DNA of 64,000 bases from Maritimibacter sp. (lineage in GTDB: Bacteria > Pseudomonadota > Alphaproteobacteria > Rhodobacterales > Rhodobacteraceae), in NCBI GenBank assembly GCA_017792445.1, contig CP051232.1, forward strand, positions 1,798,001-1,862,000, written 5' to 3'. How positions within the stretch are numbered: the first letter of the stretch is position 1; each line of letters starts with the position of its first letter. Below the pieces are notes generated by a model. The model made no database searches and had not been told where the DNA came from. It saw only the letters and a list, made by a program, of their open reading frames with translations. Shown here one piece after another: positions 32,623 through 42,350 of the stretch. Both the position numbers and the translations under genes were made by a program.

Positions 32623-33345
32623 GTGGGAATGCAAAGCCTTCTTCGCCTTGCCTATCCGCCACAATGCGTCGGATGCGGCGCGCTGGTCGAGGAAGCCTTC
32701 GGCCTGTGCGGTCCCTGCTGGCGCGAGACGCCGTTCATTACCGGGCTGGTCTGCGACGCCTGCGGTGTACCCCTGCCGGGCGAGGCTGGGGGCGCGGCGG
32801 TGCTGTGCGACGACTGCATGCGGATCGAACGACCATGGGCACGGGGGCGGACGGCGATGCTGTATCGCGACAATGGCCGCCGCATGGTGCTGGCGTTGAA
32901 GCATGGCGACCGGCTGGACCTTGTGCGCCCGGCGTCCCGCTGGCTGGAAGGTGTGGCGGGCCCCTGCATCGAGACGGAGACGGTGATCGTCCCGGTCCCG
33001 GCGCATTACTCGCGGCTGGTGAAGCGGCGCTATAATCAGGCGGCGATGCTGGCGCAGGCGCTGGCGGCCCGGACCCGGCACCCCTATATGCCCGGCCTTC
33101 TGCGGCGGGTCCGGGGAACGCGGGTGCAGGACGGGATGAGCGTCGATGCGCGGTTCGCCAACCTGTCCGGCGCGATCCAGCCGGCGCCCGCCGCGTCAGA
33201 GCGGCTGGCGGGGCGGCCGGTTTTGCTGGTCGATGACGTTCTGACCTCTGGCGCGACGCTTTCTTCGGCAACCGAGGCGACTTATGCCGCAGGTGCACAG
33301 TCGGTCTGCGTTGTGGCACTGGCACGCGTTGCGAAGGATGCCTAG
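32623..33345 (+). CDS. comF: ComF-family phosphoribosyltransferase
   Basis: This 240-residue protein has four zinc-finger-like cysteine pairs in its first third (CVGCG, CGPC, CDACG, CDDC), then a phosphoribosyltransferase fold with VPVPAHYSRLVKRRYNQAAMLA (the ComF signature) and the PRPP loop VLLVDDVLTSGATLS. ComF proteins act in DNA uptake in some bacteria; many carry the gene without competence. GTG at 32623 follows AGGAG. It lies in the comF-grxC-nitrilase-MarR cluster typical of this group and is divergent from the methyltransferase gene. Confidence 0.92.
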   Translation: MGMQSLLRLAYPPQCVGCGALVEEAFGLCGPCWRETPFITGLVCDACGVPLPGEAGGAAVLCDDCMRIERPWARGRTAMLYRDNGRRMVLALKHGDRLDLVRPASRWLEGVAGPCIETETVIVPVPAHYSRLVKRRYNQAAMLAQALAARTRHPYMPGLLRRVRGTRVQDGMSVDARFANLSGAIQPAPAASERLAGRPVLLVDDVLTSGATLSSATEATYAAGAQSVCVVALARVAKDA

Positions 33346-33381
33346 ATCCCTATAGTCGCCTGAAATCAGAAAGCGGGATCC

Positions 33382-33639
33382 ATGCAGACTGTCGAAATCT
33401 ACACCACGCCGACATGCGGTTTTTGCATGATGGCCAAACGTCTTCTTGGCTCCAAGGGCGTGGATTTCAACGAAATCGACGTGTCGCGGGACCCGGACAA
33501 GCGCCAGCAAATGATGAAGCGGGCGAATGGCGGCTACACCGTGCCGCAGATCTTCGTGGGCGATATCCACGTGGGCGGTTGCGACGACCTGATGGCGCTG
33601 GACCGGGCGGGCAAGCTTGACCCGCTGCTGAAGGACTAG
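33382..33639 (+). CDS. grxC: Glutaredoxin 3
   Basis: This 85-residue redox protein has the dithiol active site CGFC (C12, C15) in YTTPTCGFCMMAK, then the glutathione-binding TVPQIFVGDIHVGGCDDL. It is about the minimal glutaredoxin length. It reduces disulfides with glutathione in the cytoplasm. The stop TAG shares a base with the following GTG start, so the nitrilase is translationally coupled to it. Confidence 0.95.
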   Translation: MQTVEIYTTPTCGFCMMAKRLLGSKGVDFNEIDVSRDPDKRQQMMKRANGGYTVPQIFVGDIHVGGCDDLMALDRAGKLDPLLKD

Positions 33640-34472
33640 TGCGTGCGGCGCTGATCCAGATGACGGCCTCGGACGATCCCGGGGCCAATCTTGTTTCGAC
33701 TATCGAATACGTGCGCACCTCCGCGGGCGAGGGCGCTGGCTTTGTGCTGACGCCAGAGGTGACGAACTGCGTGTCCGCCAGCCGTGCGCGGCAGCAGGCC
33801 GTGCTTCAGCGGCAGGACGACGATCAGACGCTGGCGGCGCTTCGCGACCTTGCGGCAGAGCTTGGCATCTGGCTAAGCATCGGGTCGCTTGCGTTGAAGA
33901 CGGATGACCCCGACGGGCGTTTTGCCAACCGGTCCTTCCTGATTGCACCCGACGGACGCATCGCGGCGTGGTATGACAAGATCCACATGTTCGACGTGGT
34001 GATCTCTGAGACCGAAAGCTATCGCGAATCCGCGGGCTATCGCCCGGGCGACCGTTCCGTGGTGGCAAAAACCGACATCGGCGCGATCGGTCTGACCGTC
34101 TGTTACGACATGCGGTTTCCGTCTCTGTACCGGCAGCTTTCGCAGGCGGGGGCCGAGATTCTGCTGGCGCCGTCAGCCTTTTCGCCGGTCACAGGTGCCG
34201 CGCATTGGGAAAGCCTGCTGCGCGCGCGGGCCATCGAAAACGGCGCCTACGTTCTGGCGGCGGCCCAGTGCGGTACCCATCCGGCGACCGAGGGCAAGGC
34301 GCGGCGCACGTGGGGACACTCGCTGGCGGTGTCGCCGTGGGGCGAGGTCTTGTACGACGGCGGCGACGCGCCCGGCATCGGATATGTCGACCTCGACCTT
34401 GCGGCTGTGGCCGAAGCGCGTGGCAAGGTGCCGTCGCTTCAGCACGACCGCGACTTCGGGCCGCCGGCATGA
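33639..34472 (+). CDS. Carbon-nitrogen hydrolase (Nit family), likely deaminated glutathione amidase
   Basis: This 277-residue protein has the nitrilase superfamily catalytic triad: E40 (LTPEVTN), K114 (WYDKIHMFDV) and C155 (GLTVCYDMRFP). Its closest look is to Nit1/YbeM-type enzymes that hydrolyse deaminated glutathione, an accidental transamination product. The coupling to a glutaredoxin gene supports a glutathione role, which is inference. GTG at 33639 overlaps the grxC stop by one base, and the stop overlaps the MarR start by four (ATGA). Confidence 0.88.
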   Translation: MRAALIQMTASDDPGANLVSTIEYVRTSAGEGAGFVLTPEVTNCVSASRARQQAVLQRQDDDQTLAALRDLAAELGIWLSIGSLALKTDDPDGRFANRSFLIAPDGRIAAWYDKIHMFDVVISETESYRESAGYRPGDRSVVAKTDIGAIGLTVCYDMRFPSLYRQLSQAGAEILLAPSAFSPVTGAAHWESLLRARAIENGAYVLAAAQCGTHPATEGKARRTWGHSLAVSPWGEVLYDGGDAPGIGYVDLDLAAVAEARGKVPSLQHDRDFGPPA

Positions 34473-34915
34473 ACGACAACGCGCAGGATAACCTGTCGGT
34501 CGCGCTGTTCAGCGAGATTTTCATGGCCGACCAGATGGCGCGGGTGAAGCTGGCGCGTGTTCTGCCGAAGGGAATGGAGCTTAGCCATTTTTCGGTTTTG
34601 AACCATCTGTCGAAATCGAAGCAGGAAAAGACACCCGGCCAGCTGGCCCGCGTGTTCCACGTGACGCGCGGCGCGATGACCAACACGGTGAACAAGCTGG
34701 CATGGGCCGGTTACGTCCACATCCGCCCCGACTGGGACGACGCGCGGCGAAAGTTCGTCGCGATCAGCCCGGCGGGCCGCCGCGCCTGTGACGAGGCTTT
34801 CCAGGTGATCGCCGACGCGGTGTCGGGGATGGTCGAGGATATCGGGTCCGACAAGGTGCGCGCGGCGTTGCCGGTCCTGCGCGAGATCCGTCTGCGTTTG
34901 GGCGAAGAGGACTAG
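34469..34915 (+). CDS. MarR-family transcriptional regulator
   Basis: This 148-residue protein has the MarR winged helix: LSHFSVLNHLSKSKQEKTPGQLARVFHVTRGAMTNTVNKLAWAGYVHIRPDWDDARRKFVAISPAGR. The recognition helix is TRGAMTNTVNKL; DDARRK is the wing. The short N-terminus and C-terminal helices give the dimer. It is the last gene of the comF-grxC-nitrilase run and overlaps the nitrilase stop. Its targets are unknown. It is convergent with ubiG, three bases away. Confidence 0.9.
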   Translation: MNDNAQDNLSVALFSEIFMADQMARVKLARVLPKGMELSHFSVLNHLSKSKQEKTPGQLARVFHVTRGAMTNTVNKLAWAGYVHIRPDWDDARRKFVAISPAGRRACDEAFQVIADAVSGMVEDIGSDKVRAALPVLREIRLRLGEED

Positions 34916-34918
34916 GGC

Positions 34919-35671
34919 CTAGCCCTCTGCCGGTCGCACGCTTGCCGTGACATAGTTCACCGACAGATCCTTGTCCGAGATAGACCATGACCAGCCCAGC
35001 GGGTTGAACACGAACCCCTTGCGGTCGACCGGATCCAGCCCGGCGTTGCGCAGCAGGTCGAACAGCTCGTCGGGCGTGATGAACTTGTTCCAGTCGTGCG
35101 TGCCCTTGGGCAGCCAGCGCATCACATGTTCGGCCCCGATGATCGCCATCACATAGCTTTTGGGGTTCCGGTTGATCGTCGAACAGACCATCAGCCCGCC
35201 CGGCTTCAGCAGGGTCTTGCACGCGCTGAGATAGGACAGCGGGTCGGCGACATGCTCGACCACTTCCATGTTCAGCACCGCGTCGAACTGTTCACCCGCC
35301 TCGGCCAGCGCTTCGGCGGTGGTGTGGCGATAGTCGATATCCAGCCCGGACTGTTCCGCATGGATGCGCGCGACGGGGATGTTGCGTTCCGCCGCGTCGG
35401 CGCCGACAACTTCTGCGCCCAGCCGGGCCATCGGTTCCGACAAAAGCCCGCCACCGCAGCCGATATCAAGGATACGCAACCCCTCGAACGGGGTCTTCGC
35501 GGACAGGTCGCGCCCGAACTCGGCGGCAATCTGAGAGGTGATATAGCCAAGGCGGCAGGGGTTCATCATGTGCAGGGGCTTGAACTTGCCCTGGGTGTCC
35601 CACCACTCGGCGGCCATCGCCTCGAACTTGGCGACTTCGCTCGGATCGACTGTCGACGTTGCGGTACTCAT
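34919..35671 (-). CDS. ubiG: UbiG, ubiquinone O-methyltransferase
   Basis: This 250-residue SAM enzyme performs both O-methylations in ubiquinone synthesis. The start reads [20 protein letters not shown], followed by [19 protein letters not shown] (the UbiG signature), the SAM motif [19 protein letters not shown] and [14 protein letters not shown] chose the ATG at 35671 because AAGG sits eight bases before it; the ATG two codons earlier is too close to that site. It is divergent from pip. Confidence 0.94.
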   Translation of the reverse strand: MSTATSTVDPSEVAKFEAMAAEWWDTQGKFKPLHMMNPCRLGYITSQIAAEFGRDLSAKTPFEGLRILDIGCGGGLLSEPMARLGAEVVGADAAERNIPVARIHAEQSGLDIDYRHTTAEALAEAGEQFDAVLNMEVVEHVADPLSYLSACKTLLKPGGLMVCSTINRNPKSYVMAIIGAEHVMRWLPKGTHDWNKFITPDELFDLLRNAGLDPVDRKGFVFNPLGWSWSISDKDLSVNYVTASVRPAEG

Positions 35672-35739
35672 GGTCATAACCTTGGCTTCCACGGATTTGC
35701 CCCATGGCAGGGGCGTTTCCGAAACTATATAGGGGACAT

Positions 35740-36735
35740 ATGGACAAGGTCGCGACCCAGCGAAAGGGTAACCAACATTTGTACCCGCCCCTCGATCCCT
35801 TCGATCAGCGCATGATGGAAGTCGGAGAGGGGCACAAGATCTACGTGGAACAGTGCGGCAACCCGTCCGGCATCCCGGTGATCGTCCTGCACGGCGGCCC
35901 CGGCGGCGGGTGCAGCCCCGCGATGCGGCGCTATTTCGACCCCGAGACGTACCGTGTGATCCTGTTCGATCAGCGTGGCTGTGGCCGGTCACGGCCGCAT
36001 GCTTCGGTCGAGGACAACACCACGTGGCACCTTGTCCGCGATATCGAGGCGATCCGCACCGCGCTGGATATCGAACGCTGGATCGTGTTCGGCGGATCGT
36101 GGGGCGCGACGCTGTCGCTGATCTATGGCGAGACGCATCCCGAACGCGCGGCGGCGCTGGTGCTGCGCGGCGTGTTCCTGATGACCCAGTCCGAGCTAAG
36201 CTGGTTCTACGGTGGCGGCGCGGGCAAATTCTTCCCCGAGCTGTGGGACCGGTTCTCGGGACTTGTCCCGGTCGAGGAACGCGACGACCTGATCGCCGCC
36301 TACCATCGCCGGCTGTTCAGCGGCGACATCGCCGAAGAGACACGGTTCGCCCGCACGTGGACCGCGTGGGAAAACGCGCTGGCCTCTATCGACAGCGCCG
36401 GCATGGGGGGCGACAGCCCTGCCGATTATGCCCGGGCCTTCGCGCGGCTGGAGAACCACTATTTCACCAACGCCGGTTTCCTCGAACTGGACGGGCATAT
36501 CCTGAAGAACGTGGGCCGGCTGGAAGGCACGCCCGGCTATATCGTTCAGGGGCGGTACGACATGATCTGTCCGCCGCACTCGGCCTATGCGCTGCACAAG
36601 GCGTGGCCGGGGTCCGAGATCCGGATGATCGGACACGCCGGTCATGCACTCTCTGAACCGGGGATTAGTGCCGAACTGGTGTCGATCATGGACCGGCTTC
36701 GCCGCGATCCGGTGATCCGCGAAACCGCGGCCTGA
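35740..36735 (+). CDS. pip: Prolyl aminopeptidase (proline iminopeptidase)
   Basis: This 331-residue alpha/beta hydrolase removes N-terminal proline from peptides. The oxyanion region is [19 protein letters not shown], the nucleophile elbow GGSWGATLS carries S120, and the C-terminal part contains GRYDMICPP (acid) and [11 protein letters not shown] (histidine). The ATG at 35740 follows AGGGGAC. It precedes the peptide-type ABC importer, so it could process imported proline peptides, though no operon link is shown because an AT-rich region with an inverted repeat lies between. Confidence 0.95.
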   Translation: MDKVATQRKGNQHLYPPLDPFDQRMMEVGEGHKIYVEQCGNPSGIPVIVLHGGPGGGCSPAMRRYFDPETYRVILFDQRGCGRSRPHASVEDNTTWHLVRDIEAIRTALDIERWIVFGGSWGATLSLIYGETHPERAAALVLRGVFLMTQSELSWFYGGGAGKFFPELWDRFSGLVPVEERDDLIAAYHRRLFSGDIAEETRFARTWTAWENALASIDSAGMGGDSPADYARAFARLENHYFTNAGFLELDGHILKNVGRLEGTPGYIVQGRYDMICPPHSAYALHKAWPGSEIRMIGHAGHALSEPGISAELVSIMDRLRRDPVIRETAA

Positions 36736-36770
36736 TGTTCGCGGTAACGCAAGGGTTTACATAAGGCACC

Positions 36771-36798
36771 TTTTTGTTAACCTGCCAGTCAACAAAAA
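36771..36798. promoter_or_regulatory. AT-rich inverted repeat upstream of the peptide ABC operon
   Basis: TTTTTGTT (36771-36778) and AACAAAAA (36791-36798) are perfect 8-base arms around a 12-base centre, AACCTGCCAGTC. It lies 22 bases before the TTG start of the first permease. It looks more like an operator than a terminator because the arms are pure AT-type runs. It may also be a poor terminator for pip. Confidence 0.45.
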
Positions 36799-36820
36799 CA
36801 AAGACAGGGATCCGGGCGTT

Positions 36821-37825
36821 TTGCACCCCGTTCTGAAGATTGTAATTCAACGGCTGTTTTTGGGTCTGCTGACGCTTCTGGTGGTCTCGATCGTGATCTT
36901 CATCGCGGTCAATTCGCTTCCCGGTGATTTCGCTCAGGCGATCCTTGGACAGTCCGCCACCCCCGAGGCCGTCGCCGCCATCCGCAAAGACCTTGGCCTC
37001 GATCAACCTGCCATCACCCGCTATTTCACATGGCTGGGCGATATGGTGACCGGGAACCTCGGGATCAGCTTCGCGCAGGCCAACTTCGCCAGCTTCGTCG
37101 GCACCAGCGCGGAAAGCGGATCGGGTCCGGTGACGGTGCTGCAGCAGATCGCGCCACGGTTCCAGAACACCATGTTCCTTGCGGGCGTCACGGCGGTCAT
37201 CGCGGTGCCGCTGTCGTTGCTGCTGGGCATCCTCGCGGCGCTGTTCCGAAACTCTGTCTTCGACAAGGTCGCCAACGTCGGCGCGCTCAGCGCCGTGTCG
37301 AGCCCCGAGTTCTTTCTGGCCTACGTGCTGATCCTGTTCCTTGCGGTGCTGAACCCGGTGCTGCCGTCGCTGTCGAACATATATTCTGACATGGGGTTCG
37401 GCGAACGGCTGTTGCGCACGCTGCTTCCGGCGCTGACGCTGACGCTGATGGTGACCGCGCAGATGATGCGGATGACGCGGGCGGCGATCATCAACCTGCT
37501 CGCGTCTCCCTACATCGAGATGGCGCGGCTGAAGGGCCTGTCGCCGATGCGGGTGATCGTGAAGCATGCGCTGCCGAACGCGCTGGCGCCGATCATCAAT
37601 GTGATCGCCCTGAACCTCGCATACCTGATCACCGGCGTCGTCGTGGTCGAGGTGGTCTTTGTCTATCCGGGCATCGGCCAGCTTTTCGTGGACAGCGTGA
37701 AGATCCGTGACATCCCTGTGGTGCAGGCCTGCTGCCTAATCTTCGCGGGCGCCTATATCCTGCTGAACCTGATGGCGGACGTGTTGTCGATCATTTCGAA
37801 CCCGCGCCTGAGGCATCCGAAATGA
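36821..37825 (+). CDS. ABC transporter permease, DppB/OppB type
   Basis: This 334-residue inner membrane protein has six predicted helices. It starts HPVLKIVIQRLFLGLLTLLVVS. The cytoplasmic coupling loop is EMARLKGLSPMRVIVKHALPNAL (the EAA-type motif), and ITGVVVVEVVFVYPGIGQLF is the family signature. The start is TTG at 36821. It overlaps the next permease by four bases (ATGA). It forms the channel for a peptide, nickel or opine-type substrate with the following proteins. Confidence 0.92.
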   Translation: MHPVLKIVIQRLFLGLLTLLVVSIVIFIAVNSLPGDFAQAILGQSATPEAVAAIRKDLGLDQPAITRYFTWLGDMVTGNLGISFAQANFASFVGTSAESGSGPVTVLQQIAPRFQNTMFLAGVTAVIAVPLSLLLGILAALFRNSVFDKVANVGALSAVSSPEFFLAYVLILFLAVLNPVLPSLSNIYSDMGFGERLLRTLLPALTLTLMVTAQMMRMTRAAIINLLASPYIEMARLKGLSPMRVIVKHALPNALAPIINVIALNLAYLITGVVVVEVVFVYPGIGQLFVDSVKIRDIPVVQACCLIFAGAYILLNLMADVLSIISNPRLRHPK

Positions 37826-39006
37826 GCGGCCTGATGTGGATTGTCGCCGCGCTGGTCGTGATCGCGGCCCTGTCGTGGGTGTTCCGGTTCGCCGGTCAGG
37901 CCGTCACCGGAAACCGTCCCTATTTCAGGGATATGAGCTATGGCGTCGCCTTCGGCTTCGTGCTGGGCGCGGCGATCCTGATCTGGGTGGTCTACACCTT
38001 CATCAAGGCGCGCTTCATCCTCGATGAGACGGCGGCCGCGCCCTATTTCTTCTTCATCTTCGCGGTCGAGGGCCTGATCGTCGCGGGCATCGCGGCGTGG
38101 CTGTTCCGCGCGGCGGGCCGGCTGGTCGGGACGGGTGGCACGCGCAAGCTGTTCCGGTCGATGCCCCTTACGGCCAGTTTCGGCATCCTTGTCATCATCA
38201 TCTACGCGATCCTGTCGATCTTCGCGCAGGTCATTGCACCCTACGGTCAGGAAGAGGTCTTCGCCGCCGCGAACACGCTGCCGGGAACCGACCCGATGCA
38301 TCCGCTGGGCACCGACAATATCGGGCGCGACCTGCTGTCCCGCCTGATCTACGGCGCGCAGAACACCGTGGGCATTGCCTTTGTCACGACCTGTCTCGCC
38401 TTCCTGCTGGGCGGCTCGCTGGGCTTTCTTGCCGCGACGCTGGGCGGCTGGCTGGACCAGCTGGTGTCGCGGGCGGTGGACGTGCTGATGGCGATCCCGT
38501 CGCTGATCTTCGCGCTGCTTCTTATGACCATCGCCAGCGCGTGGGCCGGCAATCAGGGCTGGCTGCTGACCGTCTACATGATCGTGATCATCGCGGTGAT
38601 CGATTCCACCCGCGTCTTCCGGCTGGCCCGCGCCGTCGGGATCAACATCGTGGTGATGGATTATATCGAAGCGGCGAAACTGCGCGGCGAAGGGTTGGGT
38701 TACCTGATCTTCCGCGAAATCCTTCCGAACGCCTACGCGCCGCTGCTGGCTGAGTTCGGGCTGCGGTTCTGCTTCGTCTTCCTGACCATCGCGTCCCTGT
38801 CGTTCCTCGGTGTGGGCATCCAGCCGCCGCTGGCCGACTGGGGGACCATGGTCCGTGACCTTGCGCAGTTCATCAACTTCGCCGCCTTCTCGCCGCTGAC
38901 CGCCGCGCTGCCGCTGATGGCCGCCGGGGCCATCGCGCTGCTGACGGTGTCGGTCAACTTCGTGGTCGACTGGATGCTGCAGAAATCGTCGGGGCTGAAG
39001 GAATGA
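37822..39006 (+). CDS. ABC transporter permease, DppC/OppC type, with long N-terminal membrane extension
   Basis: This 394-residue permease is about 90 residues longer than the usual 280-310. The extension carries at least three extra hydrophobic segments (WIVAALVVIAALSWVF, VAFGFVLGAAILIWVVYTF, FFIFAVEGLIVAGIAAWLF). The standard DppC part follows: FAQVIAPYGQEE, PLGTDNIGRDLLSRLIYGA, and the coupling loop YIEAAKLRGEGLGYLIFREI, then LSFLGVGIQPPLADWG. It overlaps both neighbours by four bases. Confidence 0.9.
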   Translation: MSGLMWIVAALVVIAALSWVFRFAGQAVTGNRPYFRDMSYGVAFGFVLGAAILIWVVYTFIKARFILDETAAAPYFFFIFAVEGLIVAGIAAWLFRAAGRLVGTGGTRKLFRSMPLTASFGILVIIIYAILSIFAQVIAPYGQEEVFAAANTLPGTDPMHPLGTDNIGRDLLSRLIYGAQNTVGIAFVTTCLAFLLGGSLGFLAATLGGWLDQLVSRAVDVLMAIPSLIFALLLMTIASAWAGNQGWLLTVYMIVIIAVIDSTRVFRLARAVGINIVVMDYIEAAKLRGEGLGYLIFREILPNAYAPLLAEFGLRFCFVFLTIASLSFLGVGIQPPLADWGTMVRDLAQFINFAAFSPLTAALPLMAAGAIALLTVSVNFVVDWMLQKSSGLKE

Positions 39007-40658
39007 CGGACGAAAGACAAACCCTTGTCGAGATCCGCGACCTGTGGATCGAAGGCCGGTCCGACGAAGAGTGGAACCCGATCATCAACGGCGTCGACCT
39101 GACCCTGCACAAGGGCGAGGTTCTGGGTCTGATCGGTGAATCCGGCGCGGGCAAGTCGACGCTGGGTCTTGCCAGCATGGGCTACACCCGCGACGGCGTG
39201 CGCATTTCGAAGGGCTCGGTCAAGTTCGACGGGATCGAGCTGACGACCGCGTCCGCCGCGAAGAAGCGTGCGCTGCTGGGCAAGCGCATCGCCTATGTCG
39301 CGCAGTCCGCCGCCGCCAGCTTCAACCCCGCGCACAAGCTGATCGACCAGCACACCGAAGCGCCGGTGCAGCATCATGTGTCCTCGAAGTCCGAGGCCGT
39401 GGCCGACGGGATCGAACTGTATCGCCGCCTGCGCCTGCCGAACCCGGACGAGATCGGCTTTCGCTATCCGCACCAGGTGTCCGGGGGGCAGTTGCAGCGG
39501 GCGATGACGGCGATGGCGATGTCCTGCCGTCCCGACCTGATCATCTTCGACGAACCGACCACCGCGCTGGACGTGACCACCCAGATCGAGGTGCTGGCCG
39601 CGATCCGGGACATCGTCGAACAGTTCGACACCGCCGCGATCTACATTACCCATGACCTTGCCGTCGTCGCGCAGATGGCGGACCGCATCAAGGTGCTGCT
39701 GAAGGGCGACGAGGTCGAGACCGCCGAAACGCGCGAAATGCTAAGCACGCCGAAAGAGGACTATACCAAAAGCCTTTGGGCGGTCCGCAGCTTCCAGCGT
39801 CCGGCCAAGCCCGCGCCCGCGGTAGATGCGACGCCGGTGATCTCTGTCCAGAACATCACCGCCGCCTACGGCAAGATGCCGGTTCTTCACGACGTCAGCT
39901 TTGACATTCACGCGGGCCGCACCGTGGCCGTGGTGGGCGAATCCGGCTCTGGCAAGTCCACGACCGCGCGCGTGATCACCGGGCTGCTGCCGCAGACCGA
40001 TGGCGTGATCGAATACCGGGGCCAGCCGCTGCCCGCGGACTATCGCAAGCGCGACCGCAACCAGTTGCGGCAGGCGCAGATGATCTACCAGATGGCCGAC
40101 ACCGCGCTGAACCCGCGCAAGTCCATCGGCGAGATCATCGGGCGTCCGGTCGAGTTCTACATGGGCCTGCGCGGCCGCAAGAAGCGCGAGCGCGTGCGCG
40201 AGTTGCTGAACGAGATCGAGCTTGAGCCCGACCAGTTCATCCACCGCCTGCCATCAGAGTTGTCGGGTGGTCAGAAACAGCGCGTCGGCATCGCCCGCGC
40301 GCTGGCCGCCGAGCCCGAGTTCATCATCTGCGACGAAGTCACCTCGGCGCTGGATCAGCTTGTGGCGGAAGGCATCCTGAAACTGCTGGCGCGGCTGCAG
40401 GACGAGCTGGGCCTGAGTTACATGTTCATCACCCACGATCTCGCCACCGTGAAGGCGATCGCGGACGAAGTGGTGGTTATGAAGGACGGCCACGTGGTAG
40501 AACACGGACCCAAGGACGACATGTTCAGGCCGCCGCACCATCCCTACACCGATCTTCTGCTAAGTTCGGTGCCCGAGATGGACCCGGACTGGCTGACGAA
40601 TCTGCTGGCGGAACGCGGTGTCGAGAACATCGGCGATGCCGCCGTAGACAAGATGTAA
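39003..40658 (+). CDS. ABC transporter duplicated ATP-binding protein (DppD-DppF fusion type)
   Basis: This 551-residue protein carries two ATPase domains, so one polypeptide supplies both engines. Domain 1 has Walker [10 protein letters not shown], signature VSGGQLQR and Walker [10 protein letters not shown]. Domain 2 (from about residue 280) has [17 protein letters not shown] and [12 protein letters not shown] for DEP in the second is a mild variant. It ends with a C-terminal tail [11 protein letters not shown] of the substrate-specific oligopeptide type. The start overlaps the permease stop (ATGA). Confidence 0.92.
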   Translation: MTDERQTLVEIRDLWIEGRSDEEWNPIINGVDLTLHKGEVLGLIGESGAGKSTLGLASMGYTRDGVRISKGSVKFDGIELTTASAAKKRALLGKRIAYVAQSAAASFNPAHKLIDQHTEAPVQHHVSSKSEAVADGIELYRRLRLPNPDEIGFRYPHQVSGGQLQRAMTAMAMSCRPDLIIFDEPTTALDVTTQIEVLAAIRDIVEQFDTAAIYITHDLAVVAQMADRIKVLLKGDEVETAETREMLSTPKEDYTKSLWAVRSFQRPAKPAPAVDATPVISVQNITAAYGKMPVLHDVSFDIHAGRTVAVVGESGSGKSTTARVITGLLPQTDGVIEYRGQPLPADYRKRDRNQLRQAQMIYQMADTALNPRKSIGEIIGRPVEFYMGLRGRKKRERVRELLNEIELEPDQFIHRLPSELSGGQKQRVGIARALAAEPEFIICDEVTSALDQLVAEGILKLLARLQDELGLSYMFITHDLATVKAIADEVVVMKDGHVVEHGPKDDMFRPPHHPYTDLLLSSVPEMDPDWLTNLLAERGVENIGDAAVDKM

Positions 40659-40678
40659 CAAACCCGCGCCACAAAAGG

Positions 40679-40692
40679 GCCGATGCATCGGC
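40679..40692 (+). promoter_or_regulatory. Perfect palindrome between the ATPase and binding-protein genes
   Basis: GCCGATGCATCGGC is a 14-base palindrome in the 72-base gap, 38 bases before the binding-protein ATG. It could form a stem that stabilises the downstream message, a common device for making more binding protein than transporter. Confidence 0.4.
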
Positions 40693-40730
40693 TTGCCGGC
40701 GCCAACTAACGACAGAGAGGGAGTTCGAAA

Positions 40731-42275
40731 ATGACACGTTTCACAAGACGCGGACTGCTGCGGACCGGTGCTGCTGCCGGTGTGCTGGCGGCCACGGGTC
40801 TGCCGCTGCGGGCGCAAGCCACGCGCGGTGGCCGGCTGCGGATGGGCCTGAACGGCGCCAATACCTCGGACAGCTGGGACAGCCGCACCCATTCCGACAT
40901 CTTCATGATCTCCGCTGCGCAGGGCGCGGTGTTCGATTCCCTGACGGTGGTCGCTGCCGACGGTTCGCTTGAAGGCGAGCTGGCCGAAAGCTGGGAGACC
41001 TCGTCGGACGCGAAGACCTGGACGTTCAACCTGCGTCAGGGCGTGACCTTCCACAACGGCAAGCCCTTCGGCGCAGACGACGTGATCGAGTCGCTGCAGA
41101 TGCACGTCGGCGAAGGCGTCAAATCCGCCGCCAAGCCGATCGTCGAGGCAATCGCCGAGATGAAGAAAGTCACCGATCACCAGGTGCAGTTCATCCTCGC
41201 CGACGGCAACGCCGACTTCCCGTACCTGCTGGCCGACTATCACCTGCTGATCTACCCGGCGGGCCAGATCGACGAGGCCATCTCGAAAGGCATCGGCACC
41301 GGTCTGTACCAGGTCGAAAGCTTCGATCCGGGCGTCCGCTTCGTCGGCACCCGTGTCGACAGCCACTACAAGGACGGCACCGCCGGCTGGTTCGACTCGG
41401 TCGAAATCATCGCGGTCAACGACATCACCGCGCGGATGAACGCGCTGCTGACCGGTCAGGTCGACGTCATCAACGACATCGACTTCAAGACCGAGTCGCT
41501 GCTGGCCGCCAACCCGATGACCGACATCTTCGAGGTCACCGGCAACCAACAGTTCACCTTCCCGATGCTGACCGACGTGGCTCCGTTCGACGACAACAAC
41601 GTCCGGATGGCGCTGAAGCATGCGGTCAACCGTCAGGAAATGGTCGACAAGATCCTGCTTGGCCACGGCCGCGTCGGCAACGACAGCCCGATCGGTCCGG
41701 CGAACCAGTACTATTTCGCCGACATGGAGCAGCACGCCTACGACCCGGACAAGGCCAAGTTTTACCTCAAGGAAGCCGGGGCCGAGGGCCTGTCGGTGGA
41801 CCTGAGCGTCTCGAACGCCGCCTTCACCGGCGCGACCGACGCGGCGCAGCTTCTGCAGGCGTCGGCGAAGGCCGTCGGCATCACCATCAACCTCGTGCAG
41901 GAACCGGCGGACGGTTACTGGTCGAACGTATGGCTGAAAAAGCCGTGGTGCGCCTGCTACTGGTCGGGCCGCGCGACCGAGGACCTGATGTTCTCGTCCG
42001 CCTACGCGACCGGCGTGCCGTGGAACGACACCCACTTCGAGAACGAGCGCTTCATGGAGCTGCTGGTGAAGGGCCGTGTCGAGTTCGACAGCGACAAGCG
42101 CCGCGACATCTATCACGAGATGCAGCAGATCGTGCACGACGAAGGCGGCGCGATGATCCCGATGTTCGCGAACTTCGTGGGCGCCAAGTCGTCGAAGGTC
42201 ACCAACTCGGGCACCATCGGCAACGTCTACAAGGTCGACAACGGCCGCGTCGCGGAACGCTGGTGGATGGCCTGA
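40731..42275 (+). CDS. ABC transporter substrate-binding protein, SBP_bac_5 family
   Basis: This 514-residue exported protein has a twin-arginine signal (TRFTRRGLLRTGAAAGVLAATGLPLRA). The mature part fits peptide/nickel-binding proteins: AESWETSSDAKTWTFNLRQGVTFHNGKPFGADDV near the start, and NNVRMALKHAVNRQEMVDKI and YDPDKAKFYLKEAG. Export by Tat suggests folding before transport. The gene is last of the operon, unlike most systems in which it is first. A terminator follows. Confidence 0.93.
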   Translation: MTRFTRRGLLRTGAAAGVLAATGLPLRAQATRGGRLRMGLNGANTSDSWDSRTHSDIFMISAAQGAVFDSLTVVAADGSLEGELAESWETSSDAKTWTFNLRQGVTFHNGKPFGADDVIESLQMHVGEGVKSAAKPIVEAIAEMKKVTDHQVQFILADGNADFPYLLADYHLLIYPAGQIDEAISKGIGTGLYQVESFDPGVRFVGTRVDSHYKDGTAGWFDSVEIIAVNDITARMNALLTGQVDVINDIDFKTESLLAANPMTDIFEVTGNQQFTFPMLTDVAPFDDNNVRMALKHAVNRQEMVDKILLGHGRVGNDSPIGPANQYYFADMEQHAYDPDKAKFYLKEAGAEGLSVDLSVSNAAFTGATDAAQLLQASAKAVGITINLVQEPADGYWSNVWLKKPWCACYWSGRATEDLMFSSAYATGVPWNDTHFENERFMELLVKGRVEFDSDKRRDIYHEMQQIVHDEGGAMIPMFANFVGAKSSKVTNSGTIGNVYKVDNGRVAERWWMA

Positions 42276-42300
42276 TAAAGGCCACAGCCTGAAATGAACG

Positions 42301-42330
42301 GGGCCCGGTGCAAATGCGCCGGGCCCTTTT
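42301..42330. terminator. Rho-independent terminator after the binding-protein gene
   Basis: GGGCCCGG pairs with CCGGGCCC around a ten-base loop, followed by TTTT. It lies between the binding-protein stop (42275) and the convergent DUF2783-like gene (42351), so both could use it. Confidence 0.85.
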
Positions 42331-42350
42331 CCTTGGTCTCGGGGGAAGGA

